From positions 5,022,001 to 5,086,000 of the forward strand of contig NZ_CP043046.1 of assembly GCF_008119665.1 (NCBI RefSeq): 64,000 nt of DNA, in the 5' to 3' direction. The DNA is from Pigmentiphaga aceris. Lineage in GTDB: Bacteria; Pseudomonadota; Gammaproteobacteria; Burkholderiales; Burkholderiaceae_B. Below are positions 7,934 to 15,951 of the stretch, in pieces (position 1 is the first letter of the stretch; every line of letters begins with the position of its first letter). Both the position numbers and the translations under genes were made by a program. The notes beneath the pieces are model-generated. The model was given only the letters and a program-made list of their open reading frames with translations. It had not been told where the DNA came from and did not search any database.

Positions 7934-9538
7934 TCAACGCACCGGCAAATCCACGCGCACCGACAGGCCTCGCCCATCCAGCCCGTCATCAAAAGACAGC
8001 TCGCCGCCATGCAGCACCACAATGCGTGCGACGATCGACAGCCCCAGGCCGCTTCCGGTTTCACCCGATCCAAGCACCCGGAAGAAGCGCTGCGTCAATC
8101 GCACCCGATCTTCCTTTGATACGCCCGGGCCATTGTCACGGACGGCGATACGCAGCCTGTGTGCGCGCGTCTCCACCTCGATACGCACCCGCCCACCTGT
8201 CGCTCCATAGCGCACAGCGTTGTCCACCAGATTGCGCAAGGCGCTGGCAAGCAAGGGCCGATTCGCACGAATCGTGAGCGCGTTCGATGTAGTGGGCAGC
8301 GCCACATTCAACATCATCGTCTTGGCCTGCGCCGCAGGTGTGCAAACTTGCACGACCTCATCCATCAAGCTTTGCAGATCCACGTCCTGCTTATCCAGCG
8401 TCTGCGGCTGTTGTGGGTCCAGACGCGCCAGCGCCAACAGGTTTTCCACCAACGACGTGCTGCGATCCACGTCGTCGCGCAGTACCTGCAAGGCAGTCTT
8501 CATGCTGTCAGGTGCCGCATCCCCCACAGGGTTTCCCGCAGCGTCGACAGGCCCTCGATACATGCGCTGCATCAACTGAATTTTCATGCGTAAAGCGGCA
8601 AGCGGCGTGCGCAACTCATGCGCCGCATCGGCCGTGAACCGGCGCTCTGCGTGCATGGCTTCAGCCAAGCGGCCAAACACAGCGTTCAAGGACAAAATGA
8701 TGGACTGCAGTTCACGCGCCTGGCCGGCATCAGGCACGGCACTCAGGTCATCCGGCGACTTGGTCTTGATGTGTTGCGCAATGCGTTCCAGCGGCTGTAA
8801 CAGGCTGCGGATCGCAAACCAATTCAACAGTCCCAGCAACAGCAGCAAGCCCAAGGCGGGCCACACCAGGTTCTCGGCCATCTCGGACAACAACTCGCTG
8901 CGGTCATCCCAGCGCTGGCCGATCTGCACCGCAAAACCTCGGTCCTCACTCTGGCGCACGTACACCCGCCACAGCTTGCCGTCGGCCCAGACGTTGTGAA
9001 AATCCTCGTCCTCATCGGGTTTGGCAACAAAGGGCAGCCGTGGCGCACGGTCCGCACGGCGCAGCATGGCACCTTCGTTCGAGATCAGCTGATAAGCCAG
9101 GCGCACCCGATGCCGCGACGGGTCCACCGCCGTGTCATCGTCCGCCAGCCGGCCATCACGCTGCAGCGAATCCCCCAACTGAATGGCAAGCCTCGCGCCC
9201 TCTTCCAACGCATCGTCGAACACGTCGCTGGTTTCATGCCAGGCCACACTGACCACCACCGCCAGACTGACCAGCCAGCACACGACGCTTGACCCAAGTG
9301 TGGTCAACAGCAAGCGACGGCGCAGGGAATAGGAGGCAGGTGACGCGGAGCCTGTCGGCGCGGAGGGCGTCGGGTCAGTGCTTGTAGATGCGGTGTGCGT
9401 GGACGCGGCTGTTGTGGTGCCAGCACGCATCGACGCAGCGTGGGTCGACGCCGAATCCCCGCCCACGCCGCCTTTCAGCCTTCTGCGTGACACGCGGTCA
9501 CGCCACCACGCCAGGCCCGGTATGCGAACGCGGCGCAT
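7934..9538 (-). CDS. QseC/PmrB-like sensor histidine kinase
   Basis: 534 aa. After an unusual low-complexity Ser/Thr/Ala N-terminus (residues 29-68) come TM1 (about 75-100), a ~125-residue periplasmic sensor region, TM2 (about 226-243), HAMP-like linker, HisKA with phospho-acceptor H307 in AAHELRTPLAAL, and HATPase with NLVDNAVRYG (N box), DNGPGV (G1) and GSGLGLSIV (G2). The kinase is in the inner membrane and phosphorylates the response regulator encoded directly upstream; the two frames are separated by only 3 bp. Family resemblance is to QseC (the RR-HK-ygiW set mirrors ygiW-qseBC of enterics), but the ligand is unknown. The extended N-terminus could be an over-called start; the homologous core begins near YSLRRRLLL. 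Confidence 0.9.
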   Translation of the reverse strand: MRRVRIPGLAWWRDRVSRRRLKGGVGGDSASTHAASMRAGTTTAASTHTASTSTDPTPSAPTGSASPASYSLRRRLLLTTLGSSVVCWLVSLAVVVSVAWHETSDVFDDALEEGARLAIQLGDSLQRDGRLADDDTAVDPSRHRVRLAYQLISNEGAMLRRADRAPRLPFVAKPDEDEDFHNVWADGKLWRVYVRQSEDRGFAVQIGQRWDDRSELLSEMAENLVWPALGLLLLLGLLNWFAIRSLLQPLERIAQHIKTKSPDDLSAVPDAGQARELQSIILSLNAVFGRLAEAMHAERRFTADAAHELRTPLAALRMKIQLMQRMYRGPVDAAGNPVGDAAPDSMKTALQVLRDDVDRSTSLVENLLALARLDPQQPQTLDKQDVDLQSLMDEVVQVCTPAAQAKTMMLNVALPTTSNALTIRANRPLLASALRNLVDNAVRYGATGGRVRIEVETRAHRLRIAVRDNGPGVSKEDRVRLTQRFFRVLGSGETGSGLGLSIVARIVVLHGGELSFDDGLDGRGLSVRVDLPVR

Positions 9539-9541
9539 CGT

Positions 9542-10198
9542 TCAGGCACCCAGGCTGTAACCCTGCCGCCGCGCCGTGGTGATCGTGTCGCCACCCAGCT
9601 TCTTGCGCAGGTTGTAGATGTGTACTTCGATGGTGTTGCTCTCTACTTCTTCGCCCCATCCATACAAGGCTTCTTCCAACTGCTCGCGCGACACGATGCG
9701 CCCCTTGTTCAGCAGCAGGGCATGCAGCACGGCGAACTCACGCGCGGTCAACACCACCGGCGCATCGTTCAGCGTCACGGTCTTGCCGGCCGGATCAAGC
9801 GCAATGCCGCCGTGACGCAGCCAGGACACCGACTGCCCAGCGCCCCGCCGCAGTGCAGCCCGAATGCGCGCCGACAACTCCTCCAGGTCGAAGGGTTTGA
9901 CCAGGTAATCATCGGCCCCCAGATCCAGACCCTGCACGCGGTCGGCCAGCGTGTCCCGCGCGGTGATCATCAGCACGGGTGTGGTCGCCTCGCGCGCACG
10001 CAGACTGGCAAGCAGTGTGTCGCCATCCAGCCCGGGCAGGCCGCGATCTAGCAACACGCACTGATAGGTCTGCGTGCGCAAGGCCGTGTCGGCCAAGTCA
10101 CCACGGCGCACCCAGTCGACGGCATAACCGTCGAGCTTCAGCCAGGATTCAATGGTCGCGCCCAAAGAGGCGTCGTCTTCAACTAGAAGGATTCGCAT
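9542..10198 (-). CDS. QseB-like OmpR-family response regulator
   Basis: 218 aa. Receiver domain residues 1-115 with acidic pair E7-D8-D9, phospho-acceptor D51 (VLLDRGLPG), T-loop MITARD and the lysine of DDYLVKPFDL. The C-terminal winged helix (about 125-218) has VLTAREFAVLHALL and the recognition region SNTIEVHIYNLRKKL. It is the cytoplasmic partner of the kinase at 7934-9538. A CTTCA direct-repeat site lies 23-39 bp upstream of its start, suggesting autoregulation. Confidence 0.92.
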   Translation of the reverse strand: MRILLVEDDASLGATIESWLKLDGYAVDWVRRGDLADTALRTQTYQCVLLDRGLPGLDGDTLLASLRAREATTPVLMITARDTLADRVQGLDLGADDYLVKPFDLEELSARIRAALRRGAGQSVSWLRHGGIALDPAGKTVTLNDAPVVLTAREFAVLHALLLNKGRIVSREQLEEALYGWGEEVESNTIEVHIYNLRKKLGGDTITTARRQGYSLGA

Positions 10199-10220
10199 CA
10201 GGCGAGGATATCAGCCGAGC

Positions 10221-10237
10221 ATGAAGCGAATCTGAGG
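10221..10237 (-). promoter_or_regulatory. Candidate autoregulatory site of the response regulator
   Basis: Minus-strand sequence CCTCAGATTCGCTTCAT, matching 13 of 17 positions of the site before ygiW (7871-7887), with CTCA and CTTCA half-sites in the same 11-bp phase. Confidence 0.5.
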
Positions 10238-10307
10238 ACCACGCGGTAGACCGCAAGAGGGTAATAAATTTCGGGCAAAACGAGATTGGCACGGCTGGGC
10301 CCCTACA

Positions 10308-10832
10308 TTGGCCGCGCCGCCATTCGTGGCACTATCAAAGACCAAGATGCAGGCGGCAATCGACCGATCACGAACACATTACGCAGAAAATCTGATGACG
10401 ACTGGAACAGAGAGATTCGCGGGCTGGCATGAAAACAAGCGTCTCGCTGTGTTGGCGGACTTCTATGAAGCTGCAAGCGCAGCGCCAGAGAGCGTGTCTG
10501 ATGCGGAATTCATCCAACACATCACGGCAGCCTTCTGGCCGACGAACTGCTGGGCCTTTGTCGAGCAGGCGTTTGCGATCATTGCCCCGGGTTGCTCAAT
10601 GCGACCTCACCTCGCGCGAGAACTCATCGCGCATCCCATCGAGGCGATGGTGGCCGGCGGACTCGAAGATGAGCGCCAAGTGATTGCGCAGGGAACGGCA
10701 CTCGCGAACCACGCAGCACCTTACGTTGCGCCGTCATTGGACGGCCGGCAGTGGCTGCTGACGAAATGGCCTCAGCTGGAAGCCGTGGCTATCGAGGTGT
10801 TTCGCGAAAAGTATGCGGAGGCGACGAACTGA
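10308..10832 (+). CDS. Unknown cytoplasmic protein
   Basis: Up to 174 aa; no recognisable domain. The start is uncertain: ATG codons at 10347 and 10395 are alternatives and none has a convincing ribosome site. The protein is soluble, with no signal peptide or membrane segment. A Trp- and Ala-rich helical composition (AFWPTNCWAFVEQAF, HPIEAMVAGGLEDERQV, DGRQWLLTKWPQLEAVA) makes it a believable folded protein, and codon use matches the neighbours. It lies between the response-regulator gene and a tRNA, transcribed away from the former. No function is proposed. Confidence 0.55.
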   Translation: MAAPPFVALSKTKMQAAIDRSRTHYAENLMTTGTERFAGWHENKRLAVLADFYEAASAAPESVSDAEFIQHITAAFWPTNCWAFVEQAFAIIAPGCSMRPHLARELIAHPIEAMVAGGLEDERQVIAQGTALANHAAPYVAPSLDGRQWLLTKWPQLEAVAIEVFREKYAEATN

Positions 10833-10928
10833 ACGAGGCCGATGGTTCAGCCTGGATAAATCGACAGGCTGTATGCGACAACTGGATATTGGACACTGTC
10901 TAATATTCAGTCCAATAACGCAGAAACG

Positions 10929-10955
10929 AAAAAGCCCCCACTTTCGTGGAGGCTT
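10929..10955 (-). terminator. Terminator of tRNA-Lys
   Basis: On the minus strand, AAGCCTCCAC and GTGGGGGCTT pair around a GAAA tetraloop and are followed by a T run. It lies 11 bp beyond the CCA end of the tRNA. Confidence 0.8.
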
Positions 10956-10966
10956 CTCGTGAATTC

Positions 10967-11042
10967 TGGTGGGTTGTGACAGGCTCGAACTGTCGACCTA
11001 CGGATTAAGAGTCCGCTGCTCTACCAACTGAGCTAACAACCC
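10967..11042 (-). tRNA. tRNA-Lys (anticodon CTT)
   Basis: 76 nt including an encoded 3' CCA. Acceptor GGGTTGT pairs with ACAACCC; the D loop contains AGCTCAGTTGGTAGAGC; the anticodon stem GCGGA/TCCGT encloses the loop CTCTTAA, giving anticodon CTT; the T arm contains GTTCGAG. The discriminator base is A. The gene stands alone with its own terminator. No integrase or duplicated 3' end is seen nearby, so it is not visibly an occupied integration site. Confidence 0.97.
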
Positions 11043-11518
11043 TTCGTCTTGCTTAGCGCTTGTTTCAGACTTGCGCTGTGTCCTAGATCTTTCTTTTTTC
11101 TTCGCCGCGTTTGTTTTGCATCGCCGAGACCAAGACTATACACAGTCTAAAAAATCCGTGCAAGTCGAATGGAAAATAATTTGATGAAAGCAGGCGAACA
11201 AGCTCCATCCGCCGCCCCCACTTATCAGAAGCCCGCTGACAAAAGACTGAGCACACCTTGAATTCAGGCCATCCCTGACGCCATCACTTGTAAGCATCAA
11301 CGACCAACCTGCCGGCGCATCTGCCTGAGACTCCCCTTGGCAGAGCCACAGAAACATTACCCAAGCACGCGTTTTCCCACGCTGCAGCGCAGCATCTTCA
11401 AAGTAACGTCACGTTACCCCTGCCCGTCCACCGCCGAGCAGTCCGACTGGCATAGTCGCCCTTCCCCTGCGACATCGCCCTGGCGTTGCCGCTCCGACGA
11501 CTCAGTGTTTGGACAGCC
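11043..11518. other. 476-bp intergenic region upstream of tRNA-Lys and APC permease
   Basis: No credible gene. On the minus strand an AGACT-N6-AGTCT dyad containing TATAGT (about 11132-11147) is the only promoter-like element toward the tRNA, weakly supported. The part from 11160 to 11518 holds the leader of the plus-strand permease and shows no clear hairpin or operator. Confidence 0.5.
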
Positions 11519-12928
11519 ATGCCCAATTCCTCTTCGTCCGCGACGGCCGCGGTGTCCTCACCTTCCACAGGCGCGTCACACGCTGCGTCTGGCTCGTCAT
11601 CCCAGACTTCCTCGCCTACTCCCCTGCTTTCTGTTCTGGATGTCATGGCCCTGATCGTCGGCATCGTGATCGGTGCAGGCATCTTCAGTGCACCAGCCAT
11701 GGTGGCGGGCGCATCCGGCAGCGTCGAAGTCATGATGTTCGCCTGGGTCGTCGGCGGCCTGATCTCGCTGGCCGGTGCACTTTGTTATGCGGAACTGGCA
11801 ACCACCTATCCGAATGCAGGCGGTGACTATCACTACCTGCGCATGGCGTTTGGCGAGAAAGTGTCTTTCCTGTTTGCCTGGGCTCGCCTGACGGTGATCC
11901 CCACCGGCTCGATAGCCTTGCTGGGTTATGTGTTCGGCGACTACTCAAGCCAGATCTACAGCTTCGGTCCAGGCTCTGCCGCCATCTACGCCACTTTGAT
12001 GATCGTGGTGCTGACGGCCTTGAACATCATTGGCCTGCGGTCCGGCAAACGTGTGCAGAACCTGCTTACGCTGATCGAGGTTGGCGGCGTGCTGTTCATC
12101 ATCGGTGCCGGCCTGTTGTTGACGCCGGCAACGGCCCCCGTGTCCGCCGTGGTAACACAAGCCGGCAGCGCGCCGCAGTGGGGATTGGTGCTGGTGTTCG
12201 TGATGCTGACCTATGGCGGCTGGAACGAGGCGGCCTATGTGTCGGCGGAAACCATCGGGGCCAAGCGCAACCTGCCGCGTGCCTTGTTCTGGAGCCTGGC
12301 GCTGATCACCACCGTTTATCTGCTGGTCAACATCGCCTATGTGAAGGTGTTGGGCCTGGCGGGCATGGCAGGTTCACAAGCCGTTGCCGCCGACGTGTTG
12401 CGCGCCGTGATGGGCCCGGCAGGCGCGCAGATCATCAGCGCACTGATTGCGGTGTCGGCGATCACCTCGGCCAACGCCACCATCCTCACCGCCGCGCGCA
12501 CGACCTACGCATTCGGACGTGACGAACCCATGTTCGCGTTCCTGGGCCGCTGGAATGCGCGCCATCATGCGCCTACCAATGCTTTGCTGGTTCAGGGCGT
12601 GATTGCGCTGGCGCTGGTGTGCCTGGGCGCACTGACGCGCAGCGGTTTCAAGACCATGGTCGAGTACACCGCGCCGGTGTTCTGGCTGTTCTTCCTGCTG
12701 ACCGGCATCTCGCTGTTTGTACTGCGCCGTCGCAATGCCGGCAAAGAACGCCCCTTCAGCGTGCCGCTGTATCCGCTGACGCCTTTGCTGTTCTGCGCCA
12801 CCAGCGCATGGCTCCTGTATTCCAGCGTGCAGTACACCGGCATCGGTGCACTGGTCGGCATTGCGGTGCTGGCTGTCGGTGCCCTGCTGTTGTTCTGGCG
12901 TCGCCAAGTTTCCACCCCCGCACCGTAA
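11519..12928 (+). CDS. APC-superfamily amino acid permease
   Basis: 469 aa from the ATG at 11519; an in-frame ATG at 11486 is also possible. A hydrophilic Ser/Thr-rich N-terminus of ~35 residues precedes about twelve helices. The first helix carries IVGIVIGAGIFSAPAMVAGASG, the glycine-rich substrate-contact motif of the APC family; ALCYAELATTYPNAGGDYHYL is the conserved cytoplasmic loop, and LTYGGWNEAAYVSAE lies in the helix-6 region. It imports an amino acid or related amine by proton symport or exchange; the substrate cannot be told. The following methyltransferase gene begins 28 bp downstream with its own ribosome site and may be cotranscribed. Confidence 0.87.
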   Translation: MPNSSSSATAAVSSPSTGASHAASGSSSQTSSPTPLLSVLDVMALIVGIVIGAGIFSAPAMVAGASGSVEVMMFAWVVGGLISLAGALCYAELATTYPNAGGDYHYLRMAFGEKVSFLFAWARLTVIPTGSIALLGYVFGDYSSQIYSFGPGSAAIYATLMIVVLTALNIIGLRSGKRVQNLLTLIEVGGVLFIIGAGLLLTPATAPVSAVVTQAGSAPQWGLVLVFVMLTYGGWNEAAYVSAETIGAKRNLPRALFWSLALITTVYLLVNIAYVKVLGLAGMAGSQAVAADVLRAVMGPAGAQIISALIAVSAITSANATILTAARTTYAFGRDEPMFAFLGRWNARHHAPTNALLVQGVIALALVCLGALTRSGFKTMVEYTAPVFWLFFLLTGISLFVLRRRNAGKERPFSVPLYPLTPLLFCATSAWLLYSSVQYTGIGALVGIAVLAVGALLLFWRRQVSTPAP

Positions 12929-12956
12929 GCCTTTCAATCGACCGCAGGAGCAGAGC

Positions 12957-13523
12957 GTGAGTCAATTCGTGAAGAAGATGCTTCCCTGGAAAACGGCCGT
13001 GCTGGGTCTGGGGCTGATGGCGTGCAGCGCAGCCTACGCCCAGCAATCCAGCCGCACGCCAGATGTGATCTATGTGCCGACGCCGCAACCCGTGGTCGAC
13101 GCCATGCTGAAGGTTGCCAAGGTCGGCCCCAATGATGTGCTGTACGACCTGGGGTCGGGCGATGGGCGTATTCCGGTCACTGCCGCGCAGCGCTTCGGAA
13201 TCCGTGCCGTCGGTATCGACATCGATCCGAAACGGATCGAAGAAGCCAATGCCAATGCGCAGCAAGCGGGCGTCACCGACAAGGTGAAATTCATTCAGGG
13301 CGATCTCTTCCAGCAGGATCTGTCGGAAGCCACGGTGGTCAGCCTGTACCTGCTGTCTACCTTGAACATGAAGCTGCGACCGACGCTGCTGAACCTGAAA
13401 CCTGGCACCCGTATCGTGTCACACGCCTTCGCGATGGGCGACTGGGTGCCCGACCAGACGCTTGATGTCGGCGGGCGCATGGTCTATTTCTGGACCGTGC
13501 CCGAGAAGAAACCAGGCAGCTAA
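12957..13523 (+). CDS. Class I SAM-dependent methyltransferase with an export signal
   Basis: 188 aa starting at GTG 12957, supported by AGGAG 7 bp upstream; the next ATG (12978) would shorten the basic N-region. Residues 1-28 look like a signal peptide (KK basic start, hydrophobic [15 protein letters not shown], cleavage after AYA), or a weak lipobox LMAC at Cys23. The mature part has the SAM motif [12 protein letters not shown] (63-72), an acidic end of strand 2 ([13 protein letters not shown]) and VKFIQGDLF. The family resembles small tRNA/protein-type methyltransferases, but the normal cytosolic cofactor makes an exported form puzzling. It may instead stay anchored with the domain inside. 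Substrate unknown. Confidence 0.8.
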   Translation: MSQFVKKMLPWKTAVLGLGLMACSAAYAQQSSRTPDVIYVPTPQPVVDAMLKVAKVGPNDVLYDLGSGDGRIPVTAAQRFGIRAVGIDIDPKRIEEANANAQQAGVTDKVKFIQGDLFQQDLSEATVVSLYLLSTLNMKLRPTLLNLKPGTRIVSHAFAMGDWVPDQTLDVGGRMVYFWTVPEKKPGS

Positions 13524-13532
13524 CCCCAGCCC

Positions 13533-13558
13533 AACGGCCGAGCCAGCTCGGCCGTTTT
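13533..13558 (+). terminator. Terminator after the exported methyltransferase
   Basis: AACGGCCGAG (13533-13542) and CTCGGCCGTT (13547-13556) form a perfect 10-bp stem with a CCAG loop followed by TT. Confidence 0.82.
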
Positions 13559-13634
13559 CCTGTGCGCACGGCCAGGAATCTATAAGAGGCGTCCCCTGTA
13601 CGCCACGTCTGTCGGGCCGCAAACAGACGGAAAG

Positions 13635-13662
13635 TTGGCAGAAACCCAGGTTCTTCTACAAT
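13635..13662 (+). promoter_or_regulatory. Sigma-70 type promoter of fabA
   Basis: TTGGCA (13635-13640) and TACAAT (13657-13662) are separated by 16 bp, close to the -35/-10 consensus, and lie 100 bp before the fabA start. No FabR- or FadR-type site was recognised around it. Confidence 0.55.
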
Positions 13663-13761
13663 ACCGGTCCTCTTCCCCCACTCCGACTACAACCGGCGGC
13701 AGATGACGGCGGCGCACACCCATGTCTGGGATGCCGCGTCCCGGCACGCCAAGGACTCCAG

Positions 13762-14277
13762 ATGACCAAGAAGAACGCCTACTCCCGCGACGAACTGCTG
13801 GCCTGCGGCCGCGGCGAAATGTTCGGGGAAGGCAATGCCCAACTGCCGCTGCCGAACATGTTGATGATGGACCGCATCACCCACATCTCGGATACCGGCG
13901 GCAAGTACGGCAAGGGCGAAGTGATCGCCGAACTCGATATCCATCCCGACCTGTGGTTCTTCGGCTGCCACTTCCAGGGCGATCCGGTGATGCCGGGCTG
14001 CCTGGGCCTCGACGCCATGTGGCAACTGGTTGGCTTCTATCTGGGCTGGCAAGGCAATCCGGGCCGTGGCCGTGCGCTGGGTTCCAGCGAAGTGAAGTTC
14101 ACCGGCCAGGTGCTGCCGACCGCCAAGCTGGTGACCTATCACATCGACATCAAGCGCACGATCAACCGTTCGCTGGTGCTGGGCATCGGCGACGGCCGCA
14201 TGATGGTCGACGGCCGTGAGATCTACACCGCCGAAGGCCTGCGCGTGGGTCTGTTCACCTCGACCGACAGCTTCTGA
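13762..14277 (+). CDS. fabA: 3-hydroxydecanoyl-ACP dehydratase/isomerase FabA
   Basis: 171 aa, exactly the usual FabA length. The catalytic pair is present in the hot-dog fold: H70 in [19 protein letters not shown] and D84 in the same block, matching the E. coli numbering. FabA dehydrates 3-hydroxydecanoyl-ACP and isomerises trans-2 to cis-3-decenoyl-ACP, the branch point to unsaturated fatty acids. The start ATG at 13762 fits the family N-terminus ([22 protein letters not shown]). FabA normally works with FabB, often encoded next to it; here fabB is not adjacent, the next gene being an unrelated transporter. Confidence 0.96.
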   Translation: MTKKNAYSRDELLACGRGEMFGEGNAQLPLPNMLMMDRITHISDTGGKYGKGEVIAELDIHPDLWFFGCHFQGDPVMPGCLGLDAMWQLVGFYLGWQGNPGRGRALGSSEVKFTGQVLPTAKLVTYHIDIKRTINRSLVLGIGDGRMMVDGREIYTAEGLRVGLFTSTDSF

Positions 14278-14630
14278 TCGCTTGATCGGCAGGATCGCAT
14301 CGCCGCCAGGCGGTGCGCCTTGCAGCCGGTCGCCCGACCGGCTGCATGCTCCGTCGCCAGACGCGGCTTGTCCTGCACCCTGTTCTGCATACCACCGGTG
14401 AAGCATCACCGCGTGCGGCCGATATCGTCAGCCTACTGTTCGGCCCGTGGGCCAATCCTCCCCAGCATGGCAAGATGTGACGCGTAACGTGCTTGTGACG
14501 TGCTCGCAGCACATCCACGTCTGAGGTTTTTGCAGCACGTTTTTCAGCACGTTCGGCAAGACATCAAGCAAGACACTCACTCAGCACGTGCCGCCTTCCG
14601 TTCCCGCGCCCTATTCACCACAGGCCCGCC
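14278..14630. other. 353-bp intergenic region after fabA
   Basis: No credible gene. It contains a perfect 11-bp hairpin (14321-14331 with 14336-14346, GCCC loop) without a following T run, a possible fabA end. From about 14490 to 14590 the octamer CAGCACGT and partial copies recur, including a small GTGCT-cgc-AGCAC hairpin. Confidence 0.55.
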
Positions 14631-15941
14631 ATGCATGCTCCGGATTCTCCGCCACACCATCGGCTTGCTGCCCTGATCGGCGCGACCCCGCGTGAACTGC
14701 TGCCGGCCATTGCTGGCTTCGTGCTGTTCTTCTGCCTGTTCTGCGGCTACTTCATGCTGCGCCCCATCCGCGAAGCCATGGGCATCGCGGGCGGTGTCGA
14801 CAAGCTGCAATGGCTGTTTACCGCCACCTTTGTGGTCACGCTGCTGGTGGTGCCACTGCACGGCTGGCTGAGCGCGCACGTTCCGCGCAGGCGCTTCATC
14901 GACTGGGCCTACGGCTTTTTTGTGGTGAACCTGCTGGCGTTCGCGCTGGTGTTTGGCCTGGCGGGCGAATCGGTCTGGGCGGCGCGCATCTTCTACGTCT
15001 GGCTGTCGGTCTACAACCTGTTCGTGATGTCGGTGGCGTGGAGCCTGATGGCCGATGTCTTCGACCGTGAACAGGCCGAACGCCTGTTCGCCTTCATGGC
15101 GGCCGGTGCCAGCGTGGGCGGCCTGGTTGGCCCCGCCATCGGCGCGCTGCTGATCACGGTAGTCGGCCAACACGGCCTGCTGTTGCTTGCGGCGGTGTTG
15201 CTGGCAGCCGCCGTGGCGATCAAACACTACCTGATGGCCTGGCGCGAAGTGGGTGGTGCGGGCCGGCCAAACGCCCCGCGCCCATCGGAAGCCACCAGTC
15301 GCCCGATTGCCGGCAATCCCTTCGAAGGGGCCAAGCAGGTATTTTCATCCCCCTATCTATTGGGGGTCAGCGTATTCGTGATCCTGCTGGCCACCGTCAG
15401 CACCTTCCTGTATTTCGAGCAGGCACGTCTGGTGGCCGGCGTCTTCCCCGACCGCGCCGCGCAGATCCGGGTCTTCAGCCTGATCGACATCGCCGTGCAA
15501 AGCCTGTCGCTGATCGCCCAGGTGTTCATCACCGGCCGCGTGGCCCGCAAGCTGGGCGTGCGGGCCTTGCTGATGGGCGTACCGCTGATGATGGCCGTAG
15601 GTTTTGGTCTGCTGGCGCTGCTGCCGGGCTTCGCGGTGCTGGCGGGCGTGATGATCGTCCGCCGTGTCGGGGAATACGCATTCGTGCGGCCGGGCCGGGA
15701 AATGTTGTTTGCGCCCATGCCGCCCGTGCGCAAATACCAGGCAAAACAGTTCATCGACACCGTGGTCTACCGGGGTGGCGATGCGATCAGCGGCTGGGCC
15801 AAGACCGGCCTGGACGCGCTTGGCCAGGGTCCGGTACTGGTGGCGGTGATTGGCGTCGGATGCGCACTTGCGTGGGCGATCAGCGGTCATCTGTTGGGCC
15901 GCGCCCACGACACAGGCGGCACGGCGGGCGAACTGCGGTAA
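14631..15941 (+). CDS. MFS transporter resembling nucleotide (ADP/ATP) carriers
   Basis: 436 aa with about twelve membrane helices. The N-terminal FFCLFCGYFMLRPIREAMG and the second-half VRRVGEYAFVRPGREMLFAPMPPVRKYQAKQFIDTVVYRGGDA resemble the Npt1/Tlc-like MFS proteins common in proteobacteria; in these the KQ/R-rich loop before the last helices is conserved (KYQAKQFID, RGGDA). True nucleotide exchange is established only for intracellular bacteria and plastids, so a nucleotide substrate is not claimed here. The methyltransferase gene follows after 10 bp, suggesting cotranscription. Confidence 0.8.
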   Translation: MHAPDSPPHHRLAALIGATPRELLPAIAGFVLFFCLFCGYFMLRPIREAMGIAGGVDKLQWLFTATFVVTLLVVPLHGWLSAHVPRRRFIDWAYGFFVVNLLAFALVFGLAGESVWAARIFYVWLSVYNLFVMSVAWSLMADVFDREQAERLFAFMAAGASVGGLVGPAIGALLITVVGQHGLLLLAAVLLAAAVAIKHYLMAWREVGGAGRPNAPRPSEATSRPIAGNPFEGAKQVFSSPYLLGVSVFVILLATVSTFLYFEQARLVAGVFPDRAAQIRVFSLIDIAVQSLSLIAQVFITGRVARKLGVRALLMGVPLMMAVGFGLLALLPGFAVLAGVMIVRRVGEYAFVRPGREMLFAPMPPVRKYQAKQFIDTVVYRGGDAISGWAKTGLDALGQGPVLVAVIGVGCALAWAISGHLLGRAHDTGGTAGELR

Positions 15942-15951
15942 GGTGTCGCCC

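Noticed and set aside
10967..11042. tRNA-Lys as an integration site
   Set aside because: No integrase, no duplicated 3' end and no foreign-looking genes nearby.
14490..14590. Recurrent CAGCACGT octamers as an operator
   Set aside because: Copies are few, irregularly spaced and fit GC-rich composition; reported only as region content.
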